Shown piece by piece: positions 15,399 to 23,681 of a DNA stretch of 64,000 bases (position 1 is its first letter; each line of letters starts with the position of its first letter). The DNA is from Nocardioides luteus (lineage in GTDB: Bacteria; Actinomycetota; Actinomycetes; Propionibacteriales; Nocardioidaceae). The stretch is taken from positions 98,361 to 162,360 of the forward strand of contig NZ_BMRK01000012.1 of the NCBI RefSeq assembly GCF_014648595.1, in the 5' to 3' direction. Position numbers and translations under genes: made by a program. The notes below the pieces were generated by a model. That model did not search any database. It was not told where the DNA came from and saw only the letters and a list, made by a program, of their open reading frames with translations.

Positions 15399-16349
15399 CT
15401 ATCCCCACTCGCTCTCGAGCATCGCGTAGTGCACCAGTGTCGTCCACTCCCCTTTGAACCAGTCGGCCTCCCGCGCGACCGCCTCCTTCCGCATCCCGAG
15501 CCGCTCGACCACCCGTGCTGACGCCGTGTTGCGCTCATCGACCCTGGCCGTGACCCGGTGCAGACCGAGCCCGTCGAAGGCCAGCCCGAGCAGCGCCCGC
15601 GCCGTCTCGGTGGCGAAGCCACGGCCGTGGAACTCCGGGTTGATCACATACCCGATCTCCCCCGAGCGCTGCTCCTCGCTGTGCCAGAAGAGCACGGCGT
15701 CACCGATGAGGCGGCCCTCGTGCTCGACTCCGAGGCTGATCACCTCGCCCTCGCGACGCAGGACGGACGGGCGGCGCGAGGGTGCGTACGCCTCGCGCAG
15801 CTGCTCGCGGTCGCGCGGGACGGGCGGGATGTAGCGGCAGACCTCCTCGAGCGAGAGGTAGGCATGGAGGTCGTCGAGGTCACGCTCGAGGTCGATCGGG
15901 CGCAGGGACAGCCGCTCGGTGGTGATCGGGTAGTCCGGCGCGAAGACCGGCTCGCCGAGCTCCTGGAAGAGGCTCAGGTGGAGGCCGGCAGGGCCGTCGA
16001 GACGCGCGTTGAGCGACTCCCACGGCGTCCGGGTGGGCGGCGCGACCAGCCTCGCCCCGGCAGCGACGAGCCGGTCGGCCGCACCAGCGGAGTCCTCCAC
16101 CTCGAAGGCCACTCGTACGTGCCCGGCGGTCGGGCGCCCGACCTCGACCTCGTCGATGTAGCCGTGCTGGGCGGGGTTGGCGAGCTCCAGCGTCGCCCGG
16201 CCGGCGTCGAGGATGGTCACGTGAGCCTCCCCCGGCCCGGAGAAGGCGGCCTCCTCGGGGAGCCCGAGGGTGTCGCGGTAGAACGCCACCGCCTCGTCGT
16301 AGTCCTCGGCCTCGACCACCAGGCGCAGCTGCTTCACGGGTCCGCTCAT
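15399..16349 (-). CDS. Two-domain VOC (glyoxalase-like) and GNAT acetyltransferase fusion
   Basis: A 316-residue fusion. Residues about 1-130 form a VOC domain (AVAFYRDTLGLPEE, GHVRVAFEVEDSAGAADRLVAAGA, then a GLHLSLFQELG end). From about residue 140 (TERLSLRPIDLERDLDDL) a RimJ/RimL-type GNAT domain follows, with the acetyl-CoA loop HGRGFATETARAL and NTASARVVERLGM. VOC domains are often resistance or isomerase modules; the GNAT half resembles ribosomal-protein or aminoglycoside acetyltransferases. No frameshift is needed, so the fusion is real in this assembly. The amidase gene follows nine bases later. Confidence 0.82.
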   Translation of the reverse strand: MSGPVKQLRLVVEAEDYDEAVAFYRDTLGLPEEAAFSGPGEAHVTILDAGRATLELANPAQHGYIDEVEVGRPTAGHVRVAFEVEDSAGAADRLVAAGARLVAPPTRTPWESLNARLDGPAGLHLSLFQELGEPVFAPDYPITTERLSLRPIDLERDLDDLHAYLSLEEVCRYIPPVPRDREQLREAYAPSRRPSVLRREGEVISLGVEHEGRLIGDAVLFWHSEEQRSGEIGYVINPEFHGRGFATETARALLGLAFDGLGLHRVTARVDERNTASARVVERLGMRKEAVAREADWFKGEWTTLVHYAMLESEWG

Positions 16350-16395
16350 GACCGCAACGTACGGCCGAACCGCCTCGCGCGCACGCGATAAAACG

Positions 16396-16435
16396 ACGAA
16401 GGTCAGGTCTCCCCCCGCAGAGACCTGACCTTCGT
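16396..16435. terminator. Strong bidirectional terminator hairpin
   Basis: ACGAAGGTCAGGTCT (16396-16410) and its exact complement (16421-16435) form a perfect 15-bp stem with a ten-base C-rich loop. It lies 20 bases past the stop of the leftward FMN reductase gene and upstream of the VOC-GNAT gene, so it insulates the two leftward units. Confidence 0.8.
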
Positions 16436-16454
16436 GGTGTCGCCCGAGAAGGGC

Positions 16455-16991
16455 TCAGACAGCGGGCGTGAAGCTCGCGAGCTTGGCGACGGCCTCGCGG
16501 AAGCGGGCCTGGGCGTCGGCGTCGGTGAAGACGTCGATCTCGTGGACCGGCTGGGAGACGATGGCGTCCTCGACGACGATCGCGCCGCCGATGCCGGCCG
16601 AGCGAGCGGCGTCTGCGTGGGACCACTTGGCGCCGTAGGGGGTCGGCGCGACGCCGACGACCGAGAGGATCTTGCCCTTGAGCACGCCCGCGGCGTAGGG
16701 ACGCGAGAGCCAGTCGATCGCGTTGTTGATCACGGCCGGCATGGTGCCGTTGTACTCCGGCGTCACGATCAGCACGCGGTCCGCCTCGTCGATCACCTTG
16801 CGGAGCTGGGTCACGCCCTCGCCCGGGTCCGCCTCGAGGTCCTCGTTGAAGAACGGCAGCTCGCCGAGCCCCTCGACGATCTCCAGGACCACACCCTCAG
16901 GCGCCTCCGCAGCGAGCTTCTCGGCGAGCTTGCGGTTGAGGGAGTCGGCGCGCAGGCTGCCAACGAGTACGGCGATGCGGGTGTCGGTCAC
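16455..16991 (-). CDS. NADPH-dependent FMN reductase family protein
   Basis: A 178-residue flavodoxin-fold oxidoreductase. The FMN phosphate loop is GSLRADSLNRKLA near the N-terminus and the flavin-binding TPEYNGTMP motif with following VINNAIDWLSRP is characteristic of azoreductase / NADPH-dependent FMN reductase proteins. It may reduce quinones, chromate or azo compounds, or supply reduced flavin. It stands alone: cimA ends 63 bases upstream in the same direction and a strong terminator follows. Confidence 0.87.
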   Translation of the reverse strand: MTDTRIAVLVGSLRADSLNRKLAEKLAAEAPEGVVLEIVEGLGELPFFNEDLEADPGEGVTQLRKVIDEADRVLIVTPEYNGTMPAVINNAIDWLSRPYAAGVLKGKILSVVGVAPTPYGAKWSHADAARSAGIGGAIVVEDAIVSQPVHEIDVFTDADAQARFREAVAKLASFTPAV

Positions 16992-17054
16992 AGGTTCTCC
17001 TCGAGAGAAGCGGAAAGTTCAATGTTGAAGCCTGAACGTACGCTCCTCCGCGAT

Positions 17055-18680
17055 TCATTCCGCGACGGTGGCCTCCAGGGGTGTGGTCTCCCCCACACGC
17101 CCCTCGCCCAGGTGTCGGTGGAGCCCGAAGGTGAGCCCGTCGACCAGCGCCTCCCAGGACGCCTCGATCACGTTCGAACCGACCCCCACCGTCGTCCACG
17201 ACGTCGACCCGTCGGAGGTCTCGATCAGCACCCGCGTACGCGCGTCGGTGCCGTGACCCTGGTCGAAGAGCCGCACCTTGAAGTCGATCAGGTCGAAGTC
17301 GGCGACCACCGGGAACGCACGCGTGATAGCGGCCCGCAGCGCCTGGTCGAGGGCGTTGACCGGACCATTTCCCTCGCCCGTCTCGACGTGACGTACGCCG
17401 CCGGCGTGGATCTTCACGATCGCCTCGGTCGACAACGCTGCCCCGGAGCCGCCACCGCGTGCCTCCGAGATGACCCGCCACGACTCGACCTCGAAGAAGG
17501 AGGGACGCGCGCCCTCGACCTCCTCGATGAGCAGCAGCTCGAAGGAGGCGTCGGCGGCCTCGAAGGTGTAGCCGCGCTGCTCGGCCGCCTTGACCCGCTC
17601 GGTCACCCGAGTCACCAGGTCGCGGTCCTCGGAGAGGTCGTAGCCGAGCTCGCGGCCCTTGAGCTCGATCGAGGCCCGCCCTGCCATGTCCGAGACCAGC
17701 AGCCGCATGTCGTTGCCGACACCGGCCGGGTCCATGTGCTGGTAGAGGTCGGGGTCGACCTTGATCGCGGAGGCGTGCAGACCGGCCTTGTGGGTGAAGG
17801 CCGAGGCCCCGACGTAGGGCTGACGGCCGGCGGGCGGCACGTTGGTCACCTCGGCCACCGCGTGCGCGACGCGGGTCGCCTCGCCCAGCAACCCCGTGGG
17901 CAGTACGTCGCGGCCCATCTTCAGCTGCAGGTTGGCGACCACGGAGACGAGGTCGGCGTTGCCCGTACGCTCCCCGTAGCCGTTGATGCAGCCCTGGACG
18001 TGCATGGCGCCGGCGTCGACGGCGGCCAGCGAGTTGGCGACCGCGCACCCGGTGTCGTTGTGGCAGTGGATCCCCACCGCGCCGTGGGTCTGCTCGCGCA
18101 CGTCGTGGACGACCTCGGAGACCCAGGTCGGCAGCATCCCGCCGTTGGTGTCGCACAGCGCGACCACCTCCGCGCCGGCCTCGTAGGCGGTCTTGAGGAC
18201 CTCCAGCGCGTAGTCGCGGTTGGCCCGGTAGCCGTCGAAGAAGTGCTCGGCGTCGAGGAAGACCTGCTGGCCCTCCTCGCGCAGGTGGGAGACGGTGTCG
18301 CGGACCATCGCGAGGTTCTCCTCGAGCGTGGTGCGCAGCGCGAGCTCGACGTGGCGGTCGTGGGACTTGGCCACGAGGGTGACGACACCGGCTCCGGAGT
18401 CACGCAGCGCTGCGACCTGCGGGTCGTCGGCCGCCCGTACCCCCGCGCGCCGGGTCGAGCCGAAGGCCGCCAGCCGGGCATGCTTCAGGTCGAGCTCGTC
18501 GACCGCGCGGCGGAAGAACTCGGTGTCCTTGGGGTTGGCTCCGGGCCAGCCACCCTCGATGAACCCGACGCCCAGCTCGTCGAGGTGACGCGCGATCGCG
18601 AGCTTGTCGGCGACGCTGAGATTGAGGCCCTCCTGCTGCGCACCGTCGCGCAGGGTGGTGTCGTAGACGTGGAATTCCAT
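17055..18680 (-). CDS. cimA: (R)-citramalate synthase
   Basis: Condenses pyruvate and acetyl-CoA to citramalate, giving a threonine-independent route to 2-oxobutanoate and isoleucine. The 541-residue product has the DRE-TIM start YDTTLRDGAQQEG, a HCHNDTGCAVANS metal/histidine motif, YGERTGNADL and a C-terminal LeuA-like regulatory domain. The order resembles the TIGR00977 CimA group rather than LeuA. A leader peptide MTTTVIIIR and an intrinsic terminator lie upstream, so expression probably responds to charged tRNA for Ile, Val or Thr. It lies with ilvE, leuB and ilvCNB within 13 kb. Confidence 0.9.
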   Translation of the reverse strand: MEFHVYDTTLRDGAQQEGLNLSVADKLAIARHLDELGVGFIEGGWPGANPKDTEFFRRAVDELDLKHARLAAFGSTRRAGVRAADDPQVAALRDSGAGVVTLVAKSHDRHVELALRTTLEENLAMVRDTVSHLREEGQQVFLDAEHFFDGYRANRDYALEVLKTAYEAGAEVVALCDTNGGMLPTWVSEVVHDVREQTHGAVGIHCHNDTGCAVANSLAAVDAGAMHVQGCINGYGERTGNADLVSVVANLQLKMGRDVLPTGLLGEATRVAHAVAEVTNVPPAGRQPYVGASAFTHKAGLHASAIKVDPDLYQHMDPAGVGNDMRLLVSDMAGRASIELKGRELGYDLSEDRDLVTRVTERVKAAEQRGYTFEAADASFELLLIEEVEGARPSFFEVESWRVISEARGGGSGAALSTEAIVKIHAGGVRHVETGEGNGPVNALDQALRAAITRAFPVVADFDLIDFKVRLFDQGHGTDARTRVLIETSDGSTSWTTVGVGSNVIEASWEALVDGLTFGLHRHLGEGRVGETTPLEATVAE

Positions 18681-18714
18681 GGCTCTGTGTCCTCGGGGTC
18701 CTCGGGCTGGGCAA

Positions 18715-18742
18715 CAAAAAACCCTCTCGGGAACGAGAGGGT
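18715..18742 (-). terminator. cimA attenuator terminator
   Basis: On the minus strand ACCCTCTCG, a four-base loop and CGAGAGGGT are followed by six T residues (18721-18716). It lies between the leader peptide and cimA. A second hairpin (CGCGTCG 18745-18751 with CGACGCG 18762-18768) overlaps the leader stop codon. Terminator and stem share long identical stretches with the ilvB attenuator. Confidence 0.85.
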
Positions 18743-18768
18743 GGCGCGTCGGGCAGGTGCTCGACGCG

Positions 18769-18798
18769 CTAGCGAATGATGATGACTGTGGTCGTCAT
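18769..18798 (-). CDS. cimA leader peptide MTTTVIIIR
   Basis: A nine-residue open frame, ATG at 18798 to TAG at 18769, with three Thr, one Val and three consecutive Ile codons, ending just before a pause-type hairpin and an intrinsic terminator. This is the layout of ribosome-mediated attenuation. Codon content fits control by isoleucine and its relatives. AAGG lies six bases before the ATG. It starts 44 bases past the kinase stop, so the promoter probably overlaps the kinase 3' end. Confidence 0.82.
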   Translation of the reverse strand: MTTTVIIIR

Positions 18799-18842
18799 GG
18801 CCTTGATACTGCCACGAAATCTCCGTCTGTGGGACGGCTGTC

Positions 18843-20348
18843 TCACCAGCCGAGGAGCTCGACCCACCAGGGCTCGTCGCCCCCGGAGAACTGCGAACCC
18901 TCCTCCGAGACGGTCTGCAGCGGGAAGAGCGCGAGCGTCAGCGCCACGGCGAACCCGAGGATCCAGGGCACCCAGCGCACCGAGATCCGGCGCACCGCGC
19001 TGGTCACCGGATCCCGCAGCCGGTCGCGCCCGGAGCCGGTCCACAGCGCCAGCACGAAGGCCAGTCCGGAGAGCCCGAGCGTCGCCTCGAGCGAGAGCTG
19101 CAGCGCGAACCCGATCAGCACCGCGGCCACCACGAACCCGAAGCCCCACACGCCGACCACGAAGGTCTTCGGCAGCGAGCGGACCAGCCGCCAGGGCGCA
19201 CCGATGAGGAGGCGGGGCGCGTCGTGCCACTTACGGCCGCGATACCACCGCCAGCGGCGCAGGTCACCGGCGGCGAGGGTGCCGGCGCGGATCAGCCAGG
19301 CAGCACCCAGCACGACCCAGAAGCCGGTGCTCGGGAACGCCGCGATCACACCCACGGCGAAGGCGAGCAGCGCGAGCCATAGGGCTGCGCGGCGCAGCTT
19401 CTCCAGGCCGCCGACCGACCGCGGCCCGGCCGGGGCCACCGGCATCACCGGGGCGACCGGGGTGGTGGCCTTCTCCCGCTCGGCCCGGTCGCTCAGCGAG
19501 AGCTGCTCGACCGGCTTGTGCACGAACAGCTTTCGCGGCGTACGCAGCCACTCGCGCAGCTCGTCCAGGGTCGGGCGATCAGCAGGGTCGGGCGAGAGCG
19601 CCTGAGCCAGCACGCCGCGCAGCGGTTGCGGCACTCCCTCCAGGTCGTGATCGCCGCGCCGGGCGCGGTCCATCAGCTTCATCGGGTTGCCCTCGCCAAA
19701 GGGCGGACGGCCGGTGGCTGCGTACGTGACCACGGCTGCCCACGAGTGCACGTCGGAGGCGGGGGTGGCGGGGTCGCCCACCGCGATCTCGGGCGGCAGA
19801 TAGCCGGGCGTGCCGATCAGCAGGCCGGTGACGGTGATCTTCGGGTCGTCGGTGACCCGGGCCAGCCCGAAGTCGATCAGGATCGGGGTGCCGTGGTCGA
19901 GGATGATGTTGGCGGGCTTGATGTCGCGATGGAGCACACCGACCGCATGGCAGTCGGCGATGCCCTCGGCCAGGTCGCTGGCCAGCTGCTCGGCCTTGCC
20001 GCGCGCGAGCGGGCCGTCGTTGACGATCTTGTCGTGCAGCGTCGGCCCTTGGACGTAGCGGGTCGCCAGCCACGGCACCTGGCCCCACGGGTCGGCGTCG
20101 ACCACGCCGGCTACCCACCTGCTGCGCACGCGCTGCAGCGAGGAGACCTCGCGCGCGAGCCGCTGCCGGCCCTCCTGGTCGCCCACGAACTGGGTGCGCA
20201 GCACCTTCAGCGCGACCTGCTCACCGCTCGTGCGGTGGCGGGCCAGATGGACCCGGCCCATGCCGCCCTCACCGAGCAGCGAGAGCAGGTCGTAGCCACC
20301 AACGGTGTCCCGATGGTCGGCCAGGGGACGGCGTGGGGCTGTCGTCAC
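18843..20348 (-). CDS. Membrane-anchored Ser/Thr protein kinase
   Basis: A 501-residue eukaryotic-type kinase. The cytosolic kinase domain spans about residues 18-270: glycine loop GEGGMGRVHLA, ATP-binding Lys in ALKVLR, catalytic loop HRDIKPANII and LIDFGLA. After a short linker the C-terminal half has about five or six hydrophobic helices, unlike PknB with its single helix and extracellular PASTA repeats, so the sensor part is probably membrane-embedded. Start is GTG 20348. Substrates are unknown. Its end lies 44 bases from the cimA leader. Confidence 0.9.
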   Translation of the reverse strand: MTTAPRRPLADHRDTVGGYDLLSLLGEGGMGRVHLARHRTSGEQVALKVLRTQFVGDQEGRQRLAREVSSLQRVRSRWVAGVVDADPWGQVPWLATRYVQGPTLHDKIVNDGPLARGKAEQLASDLAEGIADCHAVGVLHRDIKPANIILDHGTPILIDFGLARVTDDPKITVTGLLIGTPGYLPPEIAVGDPATPASDVHSWAAVVTYAATGRPPFGEGNPMKLMDRARRGDHDLEGVPQPLRGVLAQALSPDPADRPTLDELREWLRTPRKLFVHKPVEQLSLSDRAEREKATTPVAPVMPVAPAGPRSVGGLEKLRRAALWLALLAFAVGVIAAFPSTGFWVVLGAAWLIRAGTLAAGDLRRWRWYRGRKWHDAPRLLIGAPWRLVRSLPKTFVVGVWGFGFVVAAVLIGFALQLSLEATLGLSGLAFVLALWTGSGRDRLRDPVTSAVRRISVRWVPWILGFAVALTLALFPLQTVSEEGSQFSGGDEPWWVELLGW

Positions 20349-20411
20349 ACGACAAACCTTATCCGCCGGCGCCGTCCCCGATCCGTTGCCGACACTCGAA
20401 CAGAGCCCGAG

Positions 20412-21497
20412 TCAGACGATCTTGCGCATCCAGCCGTAGGTGTCCTCGGCGCGGCCGAACTGGATGTCGACCAGCTGCTTGCGGATCGTGCGCCAGACCT
20501 CACCGTCACCGGCGGAGGCGATGGAGCCCTCCTTGTGGACGAGCTCGCCGACGGGGGTGACCACGGCGGCGGTGCCGCAGGCGAAGACCTCGGTGATCTC
20601 ACCGGACTCGACGCCGGACTTCCACTCGTCGATCGCGAACTTGCGCTCCTCGACGGTGTAGCCGAGCTTGCCCGCGAGCTCGATGATCGAGGAGCGGGTG
20701 ATGCCCTCGAGGATGGTGCCGGTCTCGGGGGTGACGATGCGGCCGTCGGCGTAGACGAAGTAGAGGTTCATGCCGCCGAGCTCCTCGACGTACTTGCCCT
20801 CCTGCGCGTCCAGGAAGACGACCTGGTCGCAGCCCTGCGAGGAGGCCTCGGCCTGGGCGACCAGCGAGGAGGCGTAGTTGCCGCCGGTCTTGGCCGCGCC
20901 CATGCCGCCGCGCCCGGCGCGGGTGTAGTCCTCGGTGAGCCAGATCCGCACCGGCTTCACGCCGCCCTTGAAGTAGGAGCCGGCCGGCGAGGCGATGACC
21001 ATGTAGGTCACGTGCTGGGCCGGGCGGACGCCGAGGAACGACTCCGAGGCGAACATGAACGGCCGCAGGTAGAGGCTCTTCTCGTCACCTTCGGTGGCCT
21101 CGGGCACCCAGCGCTGGTCGACCTTCACCAGGTCGAAGACGGTCTGCACGAAGTCCTCGACCTCGAGGACGGGCAGCGCGAGCCGCTCGCTGGAGCGGAC
21201 CATCCGGGCGGCGTTCGCCTCGGGGCGGAAGGACCAGATCGAGCCGTCGGCGTGACGGTAGGCCTTCATCCCCTCGAAGATCTCCTGGGCGTAGTGCAGC
21301 ACTGCTGCCGACGGGTCCAGGCTGATCGGTGCGTACGCCTCGATGCGACCGTTGTGCCAGCCCTGTTCGGGCGTCCACTCGACGGTCAGCATGTGGTCGG
21401 TGAAATGGTTGCCGAAGCCTGGGTTCGCCAGGACCTCCGCGAGGTGCTTGTCGGTGGCCGGTTGGGTCGACAATGTGGTGCTGATCTCCATGACCAT
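20412..21497 (-). CDS. ilvE: Branched-chain amino acid aminotransferase
   Basis: Fold-type IV PLP transaminase that makes Val, Leu and Ile from their keto acids with glutamate, the last step of the pathway spread over this window. The 361-residue product has the PLP lysine in AAKTGGNYASS (about residue 203), EGMKAYRHADG near the N-terminus and EVFACGTAAVVTPVG near the C-terminus, all typical of actinobacterial IlvE. Start ATG 21497 follows AGGA at a suitable distance; ATG 21491 is an alternative. leuB is upstream but separated by a strong terminator, so ilvE probably has its own promoter. Confidence 0.94.
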   Translation of the reverse strand: MVMEISTTLSTQPATDKHLAEVLANPGFGNHFTDHMLTVEWTPEQGWHNGRIEAYAPISLDPSAAVLHYAQEIFEGMKAYRHADGSIWSFRPEANAARMVRSSERLALPVLEVEDFVQTVFDLVKVDQRWVPEATEGDEKSLYLRPFMFASESFLGVRPAQHVTYMVIASPAGSYFKGGVKPVRIWLTEDYTRAGRGGMGAAKTGGNYASSLVAQAEASSQGCDQVVFLDAQEGKYVEELGGMNLYFVYADGRIVTPETGTILEGITRSSIIELAGKLGYTVEERKFAIDEWKSGVESGEITEVFACGTAAVVTPVGELVHKEGSIASAGDGEVWRTIRKQLVDIQFGRAEDTYGWMRKIV

Positions 21498-21546
21498 GAG
21501 ATTAGTCCTGTTCTTCGATTCAGACGTAAGTGATGAGGACAGACGA

Positions 21547-21580
21547 AGGGCCGGGCGCAGATTCTTCTGCGCCCGGCCCT
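21547..21580 (-). terminator. Terminator after leuB
   Basis: A perfect 14-bp stem (AGGGCCGGGCGCAG with its complement) around a six-base AT-rich loop, starting 16 bases past the leuB stop. No T run follows. Confidence 0.75.
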
Positions 21581-21595
21581 GTCGAGGATGAGCGT

Positions 21596-22651
21596 CTAGC
21601 CGGCTACGCGGGCGGCGATCGCGTCGCCGACCTCGGAGGTCGTACGAGGCGAGGTGCCGCGCTCGGAGAGGTCGGCGAGCACGGCGGCGTCGATGGCGGC
21701 GGCAGCCTCGAGGTGGCCGAGGTGCTCGAGCAGAAGGGCCCCGGACAGGATGGCTGCGGTGGGGTCGGCCTTCTGCTGGCCGGCGATGTCGGGGGCCGAG
21801 CCGTGGACGGGCTCGAACATCGAGGGGAACTCGCGCGAGGAGTTGATGTTGCCGGAGGCGGCCAGGCCGATGCCGCCGGTGATGGCAGCGGCGAGGTCGG
21901 TGATGATGTCGCCGAAGATGTTGTCGGTGACGATCACGTCGAAGCGGGAGGGGTCGGTGGCGAGGAAGATCATCACCGCGTCGATGTGGAGGTAGTCCAC
22001 GGTGACGTCGGGGAACTCCTCGGCGACCTGCTGGGTGATCCGCCACCACAGCGACCCGGCGTTGACGAGCACGTTGGTCTTGTGGACCAGGGTCAGCTTC
22101 TTCCGCGGGCGCGCCTGGGCGCGGGCGAAGGCGTCGCGCACGACCCGCTCCACGCCGTACGCGGTGTTGACGGAGGTCTCGGTGGCGACCTCGTGCGGGG
22201 TGCCGACGCGCATCGCGCCACCGTTGCCGGTGTAGAGGCCCTCGGTGCCCTCGCGGACGACGACGAAGTCGATCTCACCCTTGTCGAGCACAGCCTGCGA
22301 CAGCGGGGAGGTCGCCCCCGGGAAGAGTCGCGAGGGGCGCAGGTTGACGTAGTGGTCGAGCTCGAAGCGGAGCTTCAGCAGGAGCCCGCGCTCGAGGATG
22401 CCCGGAGGCAGGTTGGGGTCGTTGGGCTTGCCGCCGACCGCGCCGAGCAGGATCGCGTCCTGCTCCTTGATCTCGGCGAGGACGGACTCGGGAAGCACCT
22501 CACCGGTGGCGAGGTAGCGCTCGGCGCCGAGGTCGTAGCGGGTCTGCTCGAACTTGACGGGCGCGGCGACCTCGAGCACCTTCAGCGCCTCGGCGGTCAC
22601 CTCCGGTCCGATGCCGTCGCCGGGGATCACTGCGAGGTTGGTCGTAGACAT
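21596..22651 (-). CDS. leuB: 3-isopropylmalate dehydrogenase
   Basis: Oxidative decarboxylase of the leucine pathway. The 351-residue product shows [10 protein letters not shown] at the N-terminus, [19 protein letters not shown] in pieces (LRFELD, NLRP), the VREGTEGLY substrate loop, the Lys/Asp motifs KTNVL and VTDNIFGDI and [14 protein letters not shown]. This is the actinobacterial short LeuB type. Nine bases upstream ends a 56-aa unknown protein, which in turn follows a candidate leader peptide, so leuB is the second gene of a probable attenuated transcript. Confidence 0.95.
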   Translation of the reverse strand: MSTTNLAVIPGDGIGPEVTAEALKVLEVAAPVKFEQTRYDLGAERYLATGEVLPESVLAEIKEQDAILLGAVGGKPNDPNLPPGILERGLLLKLRFELDHYVNLRPSRLFPGATSPLSQAVLDKGEIDFVVVREGTEGLYTGNGGAMRVGTPHEVATETSVNTAYGVERVVRDAFARAQARPRKKLTLVHKTNVLVNAGSLWWRITQQVAEEFPDVTVDYLHIDAVMIFLATDPSRFDVIVTDNIFGDIITDLAAAITGGIGLAASGNINSSREFPSMFEPVHGSAPDIAGQQKADPTAAILSGALLLEHLGHLEAAAAIDAAVLADLSERGTSPRTTSEVGDAIAARVAG

Positions 22652-22660
22652 ACGGCGAGA

Positions 22661-22831
22661 CTAGTTGTCGTCGGGACGCTGGCCGCCGTTGTCCCGCAGG
22701 TCGAGCGCCTGCTGGACCGCGGCGATGGTGTTCTCGACGCTGTGCGGGTTCTCGGGGTCGTGGCTGGCCGGCCCCCACTCGCGGCTCCAACCGCTGAATT
22801 CGGCAGGGCTCTCGGGGTACATCGCGTACAT
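22661..22831 (-). CDS. Small unknown protein (56 aa) co-transcribed with leuB
   Basis: Starts at ATG 22831 after a strong AAGGAAG ribosome binding site and ends nine bases before leuB. The 56-residue product begins MYAMYPESPAEFSGWS and is acidic and polar, rich in Pro, Glu, Asp and Asn with no membrane segment, no cysteine and a C-terminal helix-like stretch (VENTIAAVQQALDLRD). I do not recognise a family. The strong start site and tight spacing support it as real. A longer open frame upstream runs through the leader and is not credible. Confidence 0.65.
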   Translation of the reverse strand: MYAMYPESPAEFSGWSREWGPASHDPENPHSVENTIAAVQQALDLRDNGGQRPDDN

Positions 22832-22899
22832 GGCTTCTTCCTTACACACTTCGGGAATCAAAGGGGTGTGGGAGAGAAGCCGGGGGTCTATGAGAGACG

Positions 22900-22924
22900 G
22901 AAGCCACCGCGACGAGGTGGCTTC
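22900..22924 (-). promoter_or_regulatory. Candidate leuB attenuator hairpin with alternative pairing
   Basis: GAAGCCACC (22900-22908) pairs with GGTGGCTTC (22916-22924). In the RNA, the 5' arm (GGAGAAGCC, 22927-22919) can instead pair with GGCTTCTCTCC further down (22881-22871), so two exclusive folds are possible between the leader peptide and the first gene. No T run follows; control might be at translation. Confidence 0.5.
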
Positions 22925-22935
22925 TCCTGCGGTCG

Positions 22936-22986
22936 TTACCGCCGGGCCCCGTCGCGGCACTCGAGTACGAGAAAAATGCTCCGCAT
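22936..22986 (-). CDS. Candidate leuB leader peptide (16 aa)
   Basis: ATG 22986 to TAA 22936 encodes MRSIFLVLECRDGARR. The run Ile-Phe-Leu-Val-Leu recalls branched-chain leader peptides, and a hairpin with an alternative pairing follows. There is no clear ribosome site, and TACCGT at 23001-22996 could be a -10 element placing the transcript start right at the ATG, so it may be leaderless. Less certain than the cimA and ilvB leaders. Confidence 0.5.
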   Translation of the reverse strand: MRSIFLVLECRDGARR

Positions 22987-23099
22987 GGTGATTCGACGGT
23001 AACCCGAGGAACGCCTCGAACGCGTCATTTTGGACGAATGGTCCGCGATTCGAGACACCAGTGCGCGCGCTCACACCGGATATCGGGAAGACTGTTCCT

Positions 23100-23669
23100 G
23101 TGAGCGCACCCCCAGAGCTGCCAGACATCGTGACTCGTGCCTTCGACGTCTCCCGTCGCGCGGGCTATGTGTCGTTCTGCCGCAACGAGACCGGACGTCT
23201 GCTGGCGACTCTGGCGGCCACCCGCAGCGGCACCATGGCGGAGTTCGGCACCGGCTGCGGCGTCGGCACCGCCTGGCTGCGCAGCGGCGTACGCGGCGAG
23301 GCCGCCCAGATCGTCTCCGCCGAGCTCGACGAGCACCTGGCCAAGGAGGCCGCGGAGATCTTCGCCGACGACCACCTGGTCGAGGTGATCGCCGCCGACT
23401 GGGGGATCCTCCGCGACCGCGGTCCGTTCGCGCTGCTCTTCCTCGACGCCGAGACCCCCGGCGGGGTCTCCCCCGACCAGCTCGCCGACCTCGTCGAGGA
23501 GGGCGGCGTCGTGGTCATCGACGACCTCATCCCCACTGACCTGTGGCCGCCGATCGTCTACGGCCGCGTCGACACCCTGCGTGAGTCCTGGCTCACCGAC
23601 GAGCGCTTCACCACCGTCGAGGTCATGGTCGCCCCCGACACCAGCGTGCTGCTCGCCACCAAGCGCTGA
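23100..23669 (+). CDS. Class I SAM-dependent methyltransferase (O-methyltransferase-like)
   Basis: A 189-residue Rossmann-fold methyltransferase. The SAM motif is AEFGTGCGVGTAWL, followed by the acidic strand end VSAELDEHLAKEA and LLFLDAETPGG with EEGGVVVIDDLIP, an order seen in O-methyltransferases of the catechol/caffeoyl-CoA type. Start GTG 23100 is preferred because GGGAAG lies eight to nine bases upstream; GTG 23061 would add 13 poorly conserved residues. It is divergent from the leuB leader. Substrate unknown. Confidence 0.78.
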   Translation: MSAPPELPDIVTRAFDVSRRAGYVSFCRNETGRLLATLAATRSGTMAEFGTGCGVGTAWLRSGVRGEAAQIVSAELDEHLAKEAAEIFADDHLVEVIAADWGILRDRGPFALLFLDAETPGGVSPDQLADLVEEGGVVVIDDLIPTDLWPPIVYGRVDTLRESWLTDERFTTVEVMVAPDTSVLLATKR

Positions 23670-23681
23670 GACTCAGATTGC

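Noticed and set aside
16434-18779. A 781-codon plus-strand open frame opposite the FMN reductase and cimA genes
   Set aside because: Antisense shadow; both opposite genes have full catalytic motifs.
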